From the NCBI RefSeq assembly GCF_026421305.1, contig NZ_JAPJBQ010000001.1, positions 434,001-498,000 of the forward strand: a stretch of 64,000 nt of DNA, in the 5' to 3' direction. The position numbers and the translations under genes are program-made. A model generated the notes under the pieces. It did not search any database, had not been told where the DNA came from, and saw nothing but the letters and a program-made list of their open reading frames with translations. Source of the stretch: Dyella silvae. GTDB taxonomy: Bacteria > Pseudomonadota > Gammaproteobacteria > Xanthomonadales > Rhodanobacteraceae. Below are positions 9,203 to 19,830 of the stretch, one piece after another; within the stretch, counting starts at the first letter, position 1; each line of letters opens with the position of its first letter.

Positions 9203-10369
9203 ATGACAAGCCTCAACCGCGATAGCTGGCTGGAGTCGCTGCGCGCCAGCATTCCCGAGATTTCCCCGGCCGATGCCCTGATCAGGCAGGCTCAAGGCAG
9301 CCTGCTGATCGATGTGCGTGAAGATGGCGAGCGCGCCGGCGGTACGCCAGCCGGCGCGGTGGGGTTGTCGCGGGGTTTTCTGGAACTGCGCATCGAGCAG
9401 ATCGAAGCCGACCGTGGCCGGCCGATCGTCGTGATGTGCGGCAGCGGACAGCGCTCGCTGCTCGCCTCCGAAGCACTGCAGCGCATGGGCTACCGGCAGG
9501 TGATGTCGATGTCTGGCGGCTTCCAGCGCTGGAAGGCGGAAGGGTTGCCGGTCACCCAGGGCGCTCTGGATGCGGACGCGGCCGAGCGTTACGCACGCCA
9601 GCTGGTGCTCCCTCAGGTGGGTGAAGCAGGGCAGGCGAAGCTCGCGGAGGCGCGCGTGGCGATGCTGGGTGCGGGTGGCCTGGGTGCGCCGGCTGCGCTT
9701 TACCTCGCGGCAGCGGGCGTCGGGCAGATCACGTTGATAGACGACGACCGCGTCGAGCGATCGAACCTGCATCGCCAGGTGATTCATGCCGACGCTCGCG
9801 TCGGTATGCCCAAGACCGAATCAGCGCGAATCACCCTGGCAGGGCTCAATCCCCGCGTGCGCGTGGAGGTTCGCGACGAACGGCTGCAGGCCAGCAATGT
9901 AGAGCGCCTGCTGGCGGACCATGATCTCATCATCGATGGTGCCGACAATTTTCCTGCACGCTATCTGGTGGCGGCAGCGTCCCGGCAATTGCGGCTGCCG
10001 ATGGTCTACGGTGCCGTCGAGCGTTTTACGGGGCAGGTCAGCGTATTCGATCCGCGCCGCGTGGATTCGCCGTGCTATCGCTGCCTGTTCCCGGAACCGC
10101 CTTCGGCGGCGGAGGCGCCCAATTGCAGCGAAGCCGGCGTGCTCGGTGTATTGCCCGGCATCGTGGGATTGCTGCAGGCCACCGAGGCCCTGAAGCTCAT
10201 GCTTGGCATCGGCGAGCCTCTGGTGGGGCGTCTGCTTCACTTTGATGCTTTGGCCATGCGTTTCCGCGAAACGCGCCTGCCGCGCGATCCGGGTTGTCCG
10301 GGTTGCGGCAGTCACGTCACCTTCCATGGCTACGCAGATATTGCCCAGCTGTGTGCTGCGGCGGGCTGA
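9203..10369 (+). CDS. moeB: Rhodanese-fused MoeB/ThiF-type adenylyltransferase
   Basis: A 388-residue two-domain protein. Residues about 15-115 are a rhodanese domain with the active-site loop CGSGQRS. Residues about 130-385 are an E1-like ThiF/MoeB domain with the nucleotide loop GAGGLGAPAALYLAAAGVG, an Arg-finger segment (RSNLHRQ) and two zinc-binding CxxC pairs (CYRC and CPGC). It probably adenylates the C-terminal glycine of MoaD or ThiS and transfers sulfur to it, for molybdopterin or thiamine synthesis. The N-terminal rhodanese is the reverse of eukaryotic MOCS3. No other cofactor gene lies next to it, so MoaD versus ThiS cannot be decided here. Confidence 0.88.
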   Translation: MTSLNRDSWLESLRASIPEISPADALIRQAQGSLLIDVREDGERAGGTPAGAVGLSRGFLELRIEQIEADRGRPIVVMCGSGQRSLLASEALQRMGYRQVMSMSGGFQRWKAEGLPVTQGALDADAAERYARQLVLPQVGEAGQAKLAEARVAMLGAGGLGAPAALYLAAAGVGQITLIDDDRVERSNLHRQVIHADARVGMPKTESARITLAGLNPRVRVEVRDERLQASNVERLLADHDLIIDGADNFPARYLVAAASRQLRLPMVYGAVERFTGQVSVFDPRRVDSPCYRCLFPEPPSAAEAPNCSEAGVLGVLPGIVGLLQATEALKLMLGIGEPLVGRLLHFDALAMRFRETRLPRDPGCPGCGSHVTFHGYADIAQLCAAAG

Positions 10370-10375
10370 GTCCGT

Positions 10376-11497
10376 TCAGATCACGTCGCTGGCCACGATC
10401 GAATACATCGCTGCATCCAGCGACTGGCCGTGCAGGATGAGACGGTTGCGCGTGATGCCTTCAAACTTTGCGCCGGCATTCTCTGCGGCACGGCGGCTTG
10501 CCCCGTTGTCCACTGCAGCGACGATTTCCAGTCGTTGCAACTCGGTGGATTGCAGCGCGTGCCGGGCCAGCAGGCGTACGGCGGCAGAAGCTGCGCCTTG
10601 GCCCTGCCGGGTTTTGCGCACCCAATAGCCGAGGTTGGCTGCGCCATAGTCGGGCTGCCAATGGTTGATAGCGATGCTGCCGATCAGTTCGCCGGTGTTG
10701 CGATCGATGATCGCCAGCGCACATTCGTCTCCTGTGCCGCGCCACGCGAGGCGGCTCCGCGCAATCCAGCGACGGGCATCCTCACGGGAATAGTGTGGCG
10801 TCATCCAGTCTTGCCACCGGCCGATGGTGTCGACGGATTCGTGCAGGGCCTCATACAGGGCATCCAGATCCGATAGCTGGAAAGGGCGTAGACGAATCCA
10901 TCCCTCTTCGATCACAGGGCCTGACAGAAGGTCGTCATCATCCGGCGGTAGTAGCGAGTACACGGCGGCAGGTGCGGGCCGTTGGCGATGGACGATGCGA
11001 TTGGGTGAGGTGCCGTCGAAGTGGGCGCCAACGCGTTCCGCCACGCGCTTGCTCGCTAGATTGTCGATGGCGGTGACAATCTCGATCCGGATCAGGCCCA
11101 ATACCTCGAAGCCGAACGCTGCCATGGCGCGCACGGCCCGCGATGCGATGCCTTTCCCTTGCTCCTGCTCACGCACCCAGTAGCCGAGGTTGGCATTCAG
11201 GCGCTGTGGATCCAGCCGATTGAGGCCTATGCTGCCGAGCAGCCGGCCTTGCAGGTCGAATATGCCGAAGGCGTAAAGCTCGCCGCGTTCCCAGGCGGAC
11301 TGGCAGTGCGCGATCCATCGCTCGCTGTCCTCCCGGGTGTAATCGGCATGCAGCCATGGCAGCCATTGGCCGACGGTGGCGATGGACTCTCTGGCCGCCT
11401 CATACAGCGCGTCGGCATCGCCGGATTGCCAGGGGCGCAGGCGCAGGTTGTCTGCAGCAAGTTCCAACGAAGTGGGCGGGCGAGGGATGGCAGCCAT
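10376..11497 (-). CDS. Tandem GNAT acetyltransferase (two RimJ/RimL-type domains)
   Basis: A 373-residue protein made of two homologous GNAT domains of about 180 residues. Both share the pattern LRLRPWQSGDADALYEA / IRLRPFQLSDLDALYEA, a TREDSERWIA / SREDARRWIA helix, LGYWVR, and an acetyl-CoA loop (QEQGKGIASRAVRA / TRQGQGAASAAVRL). RimJ/RimL-type enzymes acetylate N-termini of ribosomal proteins or small molecules; the substrate here is unknown. A normal family member has one domain, so this is an internal duplication. It is convergent with moeB and divergent from folD. Confidence 0.85.
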   Translation of the reverse strand: MAAIPRPPTSLELAADNLRLRPWQSGDADALYEAARESIATVGQWLPWLHADYTREDSERWIAHCQSAWERGELYAFGIFDLQGRLLGSIGLNRLDPQRLNANLGYWVREQEQGKGIASRAVRAMAAFGFEVLGLIRIEIVTAIDNLASKRVAERVGAHFDGTSPNRIVHRQRPAPAAVYSLLPPDDDDLLSGPVIEEGWIRLRPFQLSDLDALYEALHESVDTIGRWQDWMTPHYSREDARRWIARSRLAWRGTGDECALAIIDRNTGELIGSIAINHWQPDYGAANLGYWVRKTRQGQGAASAAVRLLARHALQSTELQRLEIVAAVDNGASRRAAENAGAKFEGITRNRLILHGQSLDAAMYSIVASDVI

Positions 11498-11507
11498 TCG
11501 ATTTGGT

Positions 11508-11550
11508 TTGTATGCGTGCGGTCGAGCCGGGATAATACGTCTCTTTGCAG
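11508..11550 (+). promoter_or_regulatory. Candidate folD promoter and leader motif
   Basis: A -35-like TTGTAT at 11508-11513 and a -10-like GATAAT at 11531-11536 are separated by 17 bp. The sequence TCTCTTTGCAG (11540-11550) follows and recurs, at nearly the same spacing from the -10 box, upstream of guaB. Confidence 0.6.
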
Positions 11551-11562
11551 GCAGGCCCGATC

Positions 11563-12432
11563 ATGACCGCACGCATCCTCGACGGTAAACGCATCGCCCA
11601 GGAATTGATGGATCGGATCGGCCAGCGCGTGCTCGAGCGCAAAGCCAAGGGGCTGGACGAACCCGGGCTCGCCGTGGTGCTGGTTGGCGATGACGCGGCT
11701 TCGTCCGTGTATGTACGCAATAAACGCAAAGCCTGCCATCAGGTTGGCTTCCGTTCGTTCGATTTCGATCTGCCGTCGAGCACCACCCAGGACGAATTGA
11801 TGGCACTGATCGACCGGCTCAATGCCGATCCGGCCGTGCACGGCATCCTGGTGCAGTCGCCGCTGCCCGATCATATCGACGAGGATGCACTGGTCGACCG
11901 CATCGACCCGGCAAAGGACGTGGACGGCTTTCAGGCCGTCAACGTTGGTCGCCTTGCGTTGCGTCGCTTCGGTCTGCGCCCCTGCACGCCTCGTGGTGTG
12001 ATGACTTTGCTCGGCCATACCGATCGCCCGGTGCGTGGCCAGCATGCGGTGGTGGTGGGCGTCTCCAACCACGTGGGTCGCCCCCTTGCACTCGAGCTGC
12101 TGATAGCGGGTTGCACGACCACCTGCTGCCATCGTTTCACGCGCGATCTCGAGCACTTCGTTCGTCAGGCCGACATCGTGATCGTGGCCGTGGGCAAGCC
12201 TGGTCTGGTCAAGGGCGAGTGGATCAAACCGGGTGCAGTGGTCGTCGACGTGGGTATCAATCGCCTCGAAGACGGGCGGCTGGTGGGTGACGTCGACTTT
12301 GCGGCAGCTGCCGAGCGCGCAAGCTGGATCACCCCGGTACCGGGTGGCGTGGGTCCGATGACGGTGGCAACGTTGCTGGAAAATACGCTGGAAGCGGCGG
12401 AAGCACGCACTCTTCTGCATCGCGGCGCCTGA
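11563..12432 (+). CDS. folD: Methylenetetrahydrofolate dehydrogenase / cyclohydrolase FolD
   Basis: A 289-residue bifunctional enzyme that interconverts 5,10-methylene-THF, 5,10-methenyl-THF and 10-formyl-THF with NADP. The YVxxK-type catalytic segment is present ([16 protein letters not shown]), as are the DVDGF signature ([14 protein letters not shown]), the [14 protein letters not shown] dinucleotide loop and the C-terminal [10 protein letters not shown] motif. The ATG at 11563 matches the family start; a longer frame from 11545 adds five unconserved residues. It supplies one-carbon units to purine synthesis, fitting its neighbours guaB and guaA. Confidence 0.96.
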   Translation: MTARILDGKRIAQELMDRIGQRVLERKAKGLDEPGLAVVLVGDDAASSVYVRNKRKACHQVGFRSFDFDLPSSTTQDELMALIDRLNADPAVHGILVQSPLPDHIDEDALVDRIDPAKDVDGFQAVNVGRLALRRFGLRPCTPRGVMTLLGHTDRPVRGQHAVVVGVSNHVGRPLALELLIAGCTTTCCHRFTRDLEHFVRQADIVIVAVGKPGLVKGEWIKPGAVVVDVGINRLEDGRLVGDVDFAAAAERASWITPVPGGVGPMTVATLLENTLEAAEARTLLHRGA

Positions 12433-12508
12433 GATTCGGCGCGGCGATCGTCGCGCCTGCGGCAACAAACTGTTCATGCAGCGTGTGGCGACGCAGCAGC
12501 GTTCCGCG

Positions 12509-13998
<1,490 letters not shown>

Positions 13999-14005
13999 CG
14001 GACCC

Positions 14006-14066
14006 GCGCCGGCCTTATGGCCGGCGCATCGTTTCAACGGAAGGCGACGCTCGCTGGCGTCGCCTT
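14006..14066. terminator. Two perfect hairpins between guaB and guaA
   Basis: GCGCCGGCC-TTAT-GGCCGGCGC (14006-14027, 9-bp stem) is followed by AAGGCGACGC-TCGCTG-GCGTCGCCTT (14041-14066, 10-bp stem). No U-run follows either, so these may be processing or attenuation structures rather than strict intrinsic terminators. They would set the relative levels of guaB and guaA. Confidence 0.6.
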
Positions 14067-14125
14067 CGCATTCCAAAGATTCTCGCGCAGGGCAGGGCAA
14101 GCCTGCCGCGCATCGGAGCCGGACC

Positions 14126-15706
14126 GTGACCGATATCCATAGCGACAAAATCCTCATCCTCGATTTCGGCGCGCAGTACACCCAGCTGATCGCCCGCCGC
14201 GTGCGCGAAATTGGTGTGTACTGCGAAATCTGGGCGTGGGACCACGACCCGGCGGAAATCGCTGCCTTTGGTGCCAAGGGCATCATTCTTTCGGGTGGCC
14301 CGGAGTCGACCACGCTGCCGGGTGCGCCGAGGGCGCCGCAGGAAGTGTTCGATGCAGGCTTGCCGATTCTTGGCATTTGCTACGGCATGCAGACGTTGGC
14401 TGCACAGCTGGGTGGCGCCACCGAAGCGGCCGATGCCCGCGAATTTGGGCATGCGGAAGTCGACATCGTCGCCCAGAGCCGCCTGTTTGCGGGTCTGAGC
14501 GACCACGACAGCGCGCATCGTCTGGACGTCTGGATGAGCCACGGAGACCATGTCGCCAAGGCACCACCGGGCTTCGTCATCACCGGCACCACCGACCGCA
14601 TTCCGGTGGCCGTGATGGAGAACGAAGACAAGCGCTGGTACGGCGTGCAGTTCCACCCGGAAGTAACGCATACCAAGCAGGGTACGTCGCTGCTCAAGCG
14701 TTTCGTCACGGAAATTTGCGGCTGCCAGACGCTGTGGACGGCTGCGCACATCATCGAAGACCAGATCGCCCGCGTGCGCGAGCAGGTCGGCAACGATCAT
14801 GTGCTGCTGGGCCTCTCCGGCGGCGTGGATTCCTCCGTGGTGGCCGCGCTGCTGCACCGGGCTATCGGTGACCAGCTGACCTGCGTGTTCGTCGATACGG
14901 GCCTGCTGCGCTGGCAGGAAGGCGACCAGGTCATGGCCACCATGGCTGAGCACATGGGCGTCAAGGTCATCCGCGTGAATGCCGCCGAGCGCTACTTCAG
15001 CGCGCTGGAAGGTGTGGCCGACCCGGAGGCCAAGCGCAAGATCATCGGCCGCCTGTTCGTCGAGATCTTCGACGAGGAATCGGCCAAGGTCACCAACGCC
15101 GGCCACGGCCAGGTGAAGTGGCTGGCCCAGGGCACCATCTACCCTGACGTGATCGAGTCGGCCGGCAGCAAGACCGGCAAAGCGCACGTCATCAAGAGCC
15201 ATCACAACGTGGGCGGCCTGCCGGAGCATATGAAGCTCAAGCTGGTCGAACCGCTGCGCGAGCTGTTCAAGGACGAAGTGCGCCGCATCGGCGTCGAGCT
15301 CGGCCTGCCGCGCGAGATGGTCTACCGCCATCCGTTCCCCGGCCCGGGCCTGGGTGTGCGCATCCTCGGCGAGGTGAAGCCGGAGTACGCCGAACTACTG
15401 GCCCGTGCCGACGCGATCTTCATCGAAGAACTGCGCGCCTGGGATCTGTACGACAAGACCAGCCAGGCCTTCGCCGTGTTCCTGCCGGTGAAGTCGGTGG
15501 GCGTGGTGGGTGATGCGCGTGCCTACGAGTGGGTGATTGCGCTGCGTGCGGTCGAGACTATCGACTTCATGACGGCCCATTGGTCGCACCTGCCGTATGA
15601 CTTCCTTGGCAAGGTTTCTAATCGCATTATCAATGAGTTGCGTGGTGTTTCTCGTGTTGTTTATGACATCAGTGGCAAACCACCTGCAACTATCGAATGG
15701 GAATGA
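14126..15706 (+). CDS. guaA: GMP synthase (glutamine-hydrolysing)
   Basis: A 526-residue enzyme converting XMP to GMP with glutamine and ATP. It has a class-I glutamine amidotransferase domain with nucleophile Cys85 in GICYGMQ and a His/Glu pair in QFHPEV. An ATP-pyrophosphatase domain follows with the PP-loop LSGGVDSS near residue 230, then the C-terminal dimerisation domain ending PPATIEWE. The start is GTG at 14126 with a GGAG site upstream. The last 33 codons (from 15605) switch to A/T-ending codons, unlike the rest of the gene, although the protein sequence stays canonical. Confidence 0.98.
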   Translation: MTDIHSDKILILDFGAQYTQLIARRVREIGVYCEIWAWDHDPAEIAAFGAKGIILSGGPESTTLPGAPRAPQEVFDAGLPILGICYGMQTLAAQLGGATEAADAREFGHAEVDIVAQSRLFAGLSDHDSAHRLDVWMSHGDHVAKAPPGFVITGTTDRIPVAVMENEDKRWYGVQFHPEVTHTKQGTSLLKRFVTEICGCQTLWTAAHIIEDQIARVREQVGNDHVLLGLSGGVDSSVVAALLHRAIGDQLTCVFVDTGLLRWQEGDQVMATMAEHMGVKVIRVNAAERYFSALEGVADPEAKRKIIGRLFVEIFDEESAKVTNAGHGQVKWLAQGTIYPDVIESAGSKTGKAHVIKSHHNVGGLPEHMKLKLVEPLRELFKDEVRRIGVELGLPREMVYRHPFPGPGLGVRILGEVKPEYAELLARADAIFIEELRAWDLYDKTSQAFAVFLPVKSVGVVGDARAYEWVIALRAVETIDFMTAHWSHLPYDFLGKVSNRIINELRGVSRVVYDISGKPPATIEWE

Positions 15707-15785
15707 GTTTTTGCGCGCGACACTGATCCGGACTTCTTAGGAAGTTCGGTTATCTCGCTGATTTTGCGTATATTATTAGAAGACC
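15605..15785. other. AT-rich 3' end of guaA and downstream spacer (possible integration scar)
   Basis: From codon 494 of guaA, about two thirds of codons end in A or T (runs such as gtt tct aat, ggt gtt tct cgt gtt gtt tat), while the preceding gene prefers G/C. The low-GC stretch continues past the stop (tttgcgtatattattagaag) to 15785. The guaA 3' end is a known target of site-specific integrases of genomic islands, which restore the gene end with their own copy. No integrase or island remains, so this would be an empty scar. Confidence 0.55.
15728..15749 (+). terminator. Hairpin downstream of guaA
   Basis: CCGGACTTC-TTAG-GAAGTTCGG forms a 9-bp stem with one G-T pair, 22 bp after the guaA stop. 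Only a short T-containing stretch follows (TTATCTC), so it is a weak terminator candidate between the convergent guaA and SDR genes. Confidence 0.5.
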
Positions 15786-16487
15786 TCACCAAGGGACTGT
15801 TCGCCCTCGGTAATCCAGGTAACGCAGGCCGGCATGTCCGGCCTGTGCTGCGATGGTGTCGACCACGCGAGGGATGCTTTCCTCGACTGACAGCTCGGCA
15901 TCTGGACCGCCCATATCTGTGCGCACCCACCCCGGTGCCATCAACAGCAAGCAACGTGCATCACCCGCATGGCGGGCGGCAAAGCTGCGCATCAGAGTGT
16001 TGAGCGCCGCCTTGCTGGCCCGGTAGGTTTCCCAGCCGCCATCCACGTTGTCGGCCACGCTGCCGAGATCAGAGGACATCGCGGCGATGGTTCCGCTGGA
16101 AGGCACCAGGGTCTGGAGCGCCTCGATCACCCGCATGGGGCTGAGCGCATTGGTGATCATCATGTGTGTGAAGTCCTCGGTACGCACGTCGCCAATAGCC
16201 GTATCCGGATCGATGGCAATGCCGGCGTTGACGAACAGCAGGTCGATGCGTCGGTGCGCAAGCTGGCGGCGCAGGGCCGCCACTTCGTCGTCCACAGTGA
16301 TATCGACCCTGGCTACCTCCAGCTTGCCGCCAGCGGAGGCTGCGAGGTCGTGCAGGCGGGTATGGCTATCGCCACGTACCGTGGCGATCACCTGCCAGCC
16401 GCGCTTGAGGTACTCGGCGGCGAGGGCAAGGCCGAGGCCCCGTGAGGCACCGACGATGAGTGCGGTTGAAGGCAGGGCCGATGACAC
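15786..16487 (-). CDS. Short-chain dehydrogenase/reductase
   Basis: A 233-residue classical SDR. It has a Rossmann glycine motif near the N-terminus (GASRGLGLALA), an NAG motif (LLFVNAGIA), a catalytic Ser in the MSSDLGS strand and the active-site YRASK (Tyr and Lys). The C-terminus has the PGWVRTDMGG segment. The overall form resembles the C-factor/sniffer-like branch, but the substrate cannot be told from sequence. It is convergent with guaA and divergent from tadA, 78 bp away. Confidence 0.85.
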   Translation of the reverse strand: MSSALPSTALIVGASRGLGLALAAEYLKRGWQVIATVRGDSHTRLHDLAASAGGKLEVARVDITVDDEVAALRRQLAHRRIDLLFVNAGIAIDPDTAIGDVRTEDFTHMMITNALSPMRVIEALQTLVPSSGTIAAMSSDLGSVADNVDGGWETYRASKAALNTLMRSFAARHAGDARCLLLMAPGWVRTDMGGPDAELSVEESIPRVVDTIAAQAGHAGLRYLDYRGRTVPW

Positions 16488-16532
16488 GGGGTTCTCCTGG
16501 CTGGTACGGCACAGGGGCGGCGCGGACGATAG

Positions 16533-17054
<522 letters not shown>

Positions 17055-17096
17055 GAGTCTGTCCAAAATCTCCGCATAGTCCGGTTATCGCCTCTT

Positions 17097-17214
17097 CGTC
17101 ATCCCCGCGAAAGCGGGGATCCAGCGACTTTCGGGTCCTCGCGGCGTCCGCAAAGACACTGGATGACCAGCCTTCGGCTGTTGTAAGGCGCCTCCCGCTT
17201 TCGCGGGGATGACG
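17097..17214. repeat. Inverted-repeat element, MITE/REP-like
   Basis: CGTCATCCCCGCGAAAGCGG (17097) and the mirrored CCGCTTTCGCGGGGATGACG (ending 17214) bound about 118 bp. Each end is itself a small hairpin. The element is of the common 'GTCATCCCCGCGAAAGCGGGGATCCAG' family in GC-rich proteobacteria. An open frame across it (17085-17273) reads VIPAKAG and WIPAFAGMT, the typical spurious translation of this repeat. A related single hairpin lies at 50310-50337. Confidence 0.8.
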
Positions 17215-17282
17215 GTGAGGAGTAGATACGGATCGTAAGGACGCGGGACGGGGAGTTTTGAACAGGCCCTCATGCCGCGAGA

Positions 17283-18200
17283 TCACGTACGCCAGTAAAG
17301 GTCCAGTTTGCCCAGCTTGGTCAGCGATTGCGTCGCTTTTTTGGACGCTTCGTAGGCTGATTTCTTCGCCCACTTGCGGAAGGCCTTGATCGGCGCCCGA
17401 TCGCTGTCCGCCAGGGGCAGCGCGGCGACCAGTTCGCGCGCCATCATGCGATCGTGAGCCAGTCCGAAGTGCGTCTGCAAGTTGGCCAATTGCTCCAGCC
17501 AGCGCGTGACGGCCCGCTTAGGAAACTGATGCTGGTACAGCTCCATGCTGTAGCGGAGCTTTTTAATGGCGGCCCGCAGGCGATGCAGTCGCTTCTTTCC
17601 GCCGTCGAGTTTGGCGATGCGCTTTATCACGGTATGGAAACGCTCATCGATGATCTCGGCGGCGCTCTTGCGGAGGCGTTCGTTGCCCGGAGGATCGAGC
17701 GCGTCAGCCCAGTGCTGCCATGACTGCATGGGCATGGTCAGGCTGACTTTCTTCAATGCCGCGACGGCCTGGGTATGCGCCTGCTCCTGCAGTGCCATGA
17801 TCGATTGCTGCATGGTTGCCGCAGGCGGCGGTATCACTTCGCATTCGCGAAGAAATGCCGGCAGCGTTTCCAGTACAAGGATATCGATGTCACGGCAACG
17901 GCCGGTCGTTTCGCGGCACGCACGCAGGTAAGCCTGCACGTCTTCGAGTCGATCATCCGAAAGGTCGGTGACCTTGTTGATGGTCGCCGTGATGCGCCGC
18001 AGACCCACGCGCCAGGCATGCAACTGCTTTGGCGTATAGGGTTGCTCGAGCAGTTGTTTGCGGGCGTCTGCCGCTTTGGCGAAATAGCCGTCCACCATCC
18101 GGCGGACCGCGTCGAACGCCGAGTGGTTACCGGGCGCCGCCTTGGGGCGAGCCCGCGAAACACGCGATGACGAAGCGCGATGCTGCAACCTGGCATTCAT
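17283..18200 (-). CDS. CHAD domain protein
   Basis: A 305-residue, mainly helical, strongly basic protein. The CHAD fold is recognisable from its conserved His/Arg/Lys-bearing helices (VGLRRITATINK, HRLRAAIKKLRYSMELYQ, LQTHFGLAHDRMMARELV). CHAD proteins bind inorganic polyphosphate and often localise to polyP granules. No CYTH domain or ppk gene is adjacent, so this is a stand-alone CHAD. It lies 75 bp downstream of the sirtuin gene on the same strand and may be in the same transcript. Confidence 0.85.
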   Translation of the reverse strand: MNARLQHRASSSRVSRARPKAAPGNHSAFDAVRRMVDGYFAKAADARKQLLEQPYTPKQLHAWRVGLRRITATINKVTDLSDDRLEDVQAYLRACRETTGRCRDIDILVLETLPAFLRECEVIPPPAATMQQSIMALQEQAHTQAVAALKKVSLTMPMQSWQHWADALDPPGNERLRKSAAEIIDERFHTVIKRIAKLDGGKKRLHRLRAAIKKLRYSMELYQHQFPKRAVTRWLEQLANLQTHFGLAHDRMMARELVAALPLADSDRAPIKAFRKWAKKSAYEASKKATQSLTKLGKLDLYWRT

Positions 18201-18275
18201 GGAGCGATTCCAGACGACCGGTTTGTCTACTTTGCATCAAATTGTCATATTGCGCGAGCGTGCAAGATGCCGCGC

Positions 18276-19109
18276 TCAAGCGATGACCGCCAAGGCCTCC
18301 GCGCAGGATTGTTCGATTTTGAGGGTGAGCAACGGGTCGGCCCGCGTATGCCCCAGGTTGATGGCCGCAATCGGCTTGCCGTCCCGCGCGGCGGCGGCAG
18401 CGAAGCGGTAGCCGGAGAACACCATGAGCGAAGAGCCGACCACCAGCATGGCATCGGCGTCGTTCAGTGATGTGATAGCCGCGTCAACGCGTTCGCGTGG
18501 CACGTTCTCGCCAAAGAACACGACGTCGGGTTTCAGTACGCCGCCGCAGGCAGGGCATGGCGGAATGTGGAAGGTGGAGAAGTCGCGCCCCTCCAGGTCG
18601 GCGTCGCCATCCGGCGCATCGCCTGCATCCAGCAGTGCCCAGTCGGGATTGAGCTGCACCAGCTGGTGCTGGAAGGTGTTGCGCGGCAGTCGTTGTGTGC
18701 ACTGCATGCAGCGGACTTCGTCGAGACGCCCGTGCAGGTCGATCACCTTTTGCTGGCCGGCGGCCTGATGCAGGCCGTCAACGTTCTGGGTGAGCAGGCT
18801 GGTGACGCGTCCCTGTTGTTCCAGGCGGGCCAGGGCGTGATGCGTGGCGTTGGGCTGCGCGCGCCCAAAGCGGCGCCAACCCACCAGGCTGCGCGCCCAA
18901 TAGCGCTGCCGCGTCGCCTGTTCGCCCATGAAGGCCTGATAGGTCACCGGCTGCGGTCGCTTCCAGCCACCGTTGGTATCGCGGTAGTCCGGGATGCCGG
19001 AGTCGGTACTGCAGCCGGCGCCAGTCAAAACGAACAGGCGTGGATGCGCCTCGATGAACGCCTCCAGGCGCTTATGATCGTGCGCCAGGTCTGAGCGTTC
19101 GTCCGTCAT
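18276..19109 (-). CDS. NAD-dependent protein deacylase (sirtuin, Sir2 family)
   Basis: A 277-residue Sir2 protein with the NAD motif GAGCSTDSGIPDYRD, the TQNVDGLH motif, the catalytic-His segment DLHGRLDEVRC and a zinc site of two CxxC pairs (CMQC and CPAC). The VVGSSLMV strand and the C-terminal AINLG segment also match. The start at 19109 is 4 bp after the HAD gene stop, with an upstream frame rejected because it would overlap that gene. Cys in place of Ile/Val after GAG and the extended zinc region suggest a class II (SIRT4-like) enzyme, but the acyl specificity is not determined. Confidence 0.9.
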   Translation of the reverse strand: MTDERSDLAHDHKRLEAFIEAHPRLFVLTGAGCSTDSGIPDYRDTNGGWKRPQPVTYQAFMGEQATRQRYWARSLVGWRRFGRAQPNATHHALARLEQQGRVTSLLTQNVDGLHQAAGQQKVIDLHGRLDEVRCMQCTQRLPRNTFQHQLVQLNPDWALLDAGDAPDGDADLEGRDFSTFHIPPCPACGGVLKPDVVFFGENVPRERVDAAITSLNDADAMLVVGSSLMVFSGYRFAAAAARDGKPIAAINLGHTRADPLLTLKIEQSCAEALAVIA

Positions 19110-19113
19110 GGCG

Positions 19114-19830
19114 TCAGGCGGCAGCACGGACCTGCAACTCCTCGACGGCGTCCGCGATTCCACCCGGACCTTGTACTTGCACCACATGCGAATCCTGATC
19201 GACGAAATCGGTATCCGTCTCGTGGGCCCAGGTCACGTGATAAGGCATGTAGACACCCCAGCCGCCGAGCTGCACCACCGGGGCGATATCGGAGCGCAGC
19301 GAATTGCCGACCATCGCAAAGTGTTCCGGTGATAGCGCGAACTCCTCGAGAACGTTTCGATAGGCGCGCTCGTCTTTTTCCGACACGATTTCGATGCGGT
19401 GGAACAGATCGGCCAGGCCGCTGCTCGCCACCTTCTGCTCCTGATGGAACAGGTCGCCCTTGGTGATCAGCACCACCCGGTGTCTTTGGGCCACCGATTC
19501 CACCGCGGCGCGGATGCCCGGCAACAACTCCACCGGATGGGCGAGCACCTGCTTGCCAAGTTCAATGATGCGATGCAGGTCGGCTGCGCTGATGCGTTGT
19601 TCGGTGATGTCGATCGCCGATTCCAGCATCGACAGCGTCATGCCCTTGGCGCCGTAACCGAACAGCTGAATGTTGCGGCGCTCGGTGGCAAGCAGGCGGT
19701 CGTGCACGTGGATGTTGGCGATATCCACGTAGTTGCCGATGATCTGCTCGAATTCGCCGTGCGCCGACTGGTAATAGCCCTCGCTGTGCCACAGCGTGTC
19801 GTCGCCATCAAAACCTACCAGCTCAATCAC
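19114..19830 (-). CDS. HAD-superfamily hydrolase
   Basis: A 238-residue haloacid-dehalogenase-type hydrolase with GTG start. Motif I is DGDDTLW near residue 8, motif II is LITKGD and the acidic motif is in FAMVGNSLRSDI. The helical cap lies between motifs I and II, so it is a subfamily I phosphatase. The substrate is unknown. It is followed by the sirtuin gene after 4 bp, which suggests translational coupling and possibly a joint role. Confidence 0.85.
   Translation of the reverse strand: MIELVGFDGDDTLWHSEGYYQSAHGEFEQIIGNYVDIANIHVHDRLLATERRNIQLFGYGAKGMTLSMLESAIDITEQRISAADLHRIIELGKQVLAHPVELLPGIRAAVESVAQRHRVVLITKGDLFHQEQKVASSGLADLFHRIEIVSEKDERAYRNVLEEFALSPEHFAMVGNSLRSDIAPVVQLGGWGVYMPYHVTWAHETDTDFVDQDSHVVQVQGPGGIADAVEELQVRAAA

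Noticed and set aside
15786-16487. SDR gene as cargo of the suspected guaA island
   Set aside because: Its codon use and GC content match the chromosome, so it is not evidence for foreign cargo.
17085-17273. Short open frame over the 17.1-kb repeat
   Set aside because: It translates the repeat ends (VIPAKAG, WIPAFAGMT), a common false call in such genomes.
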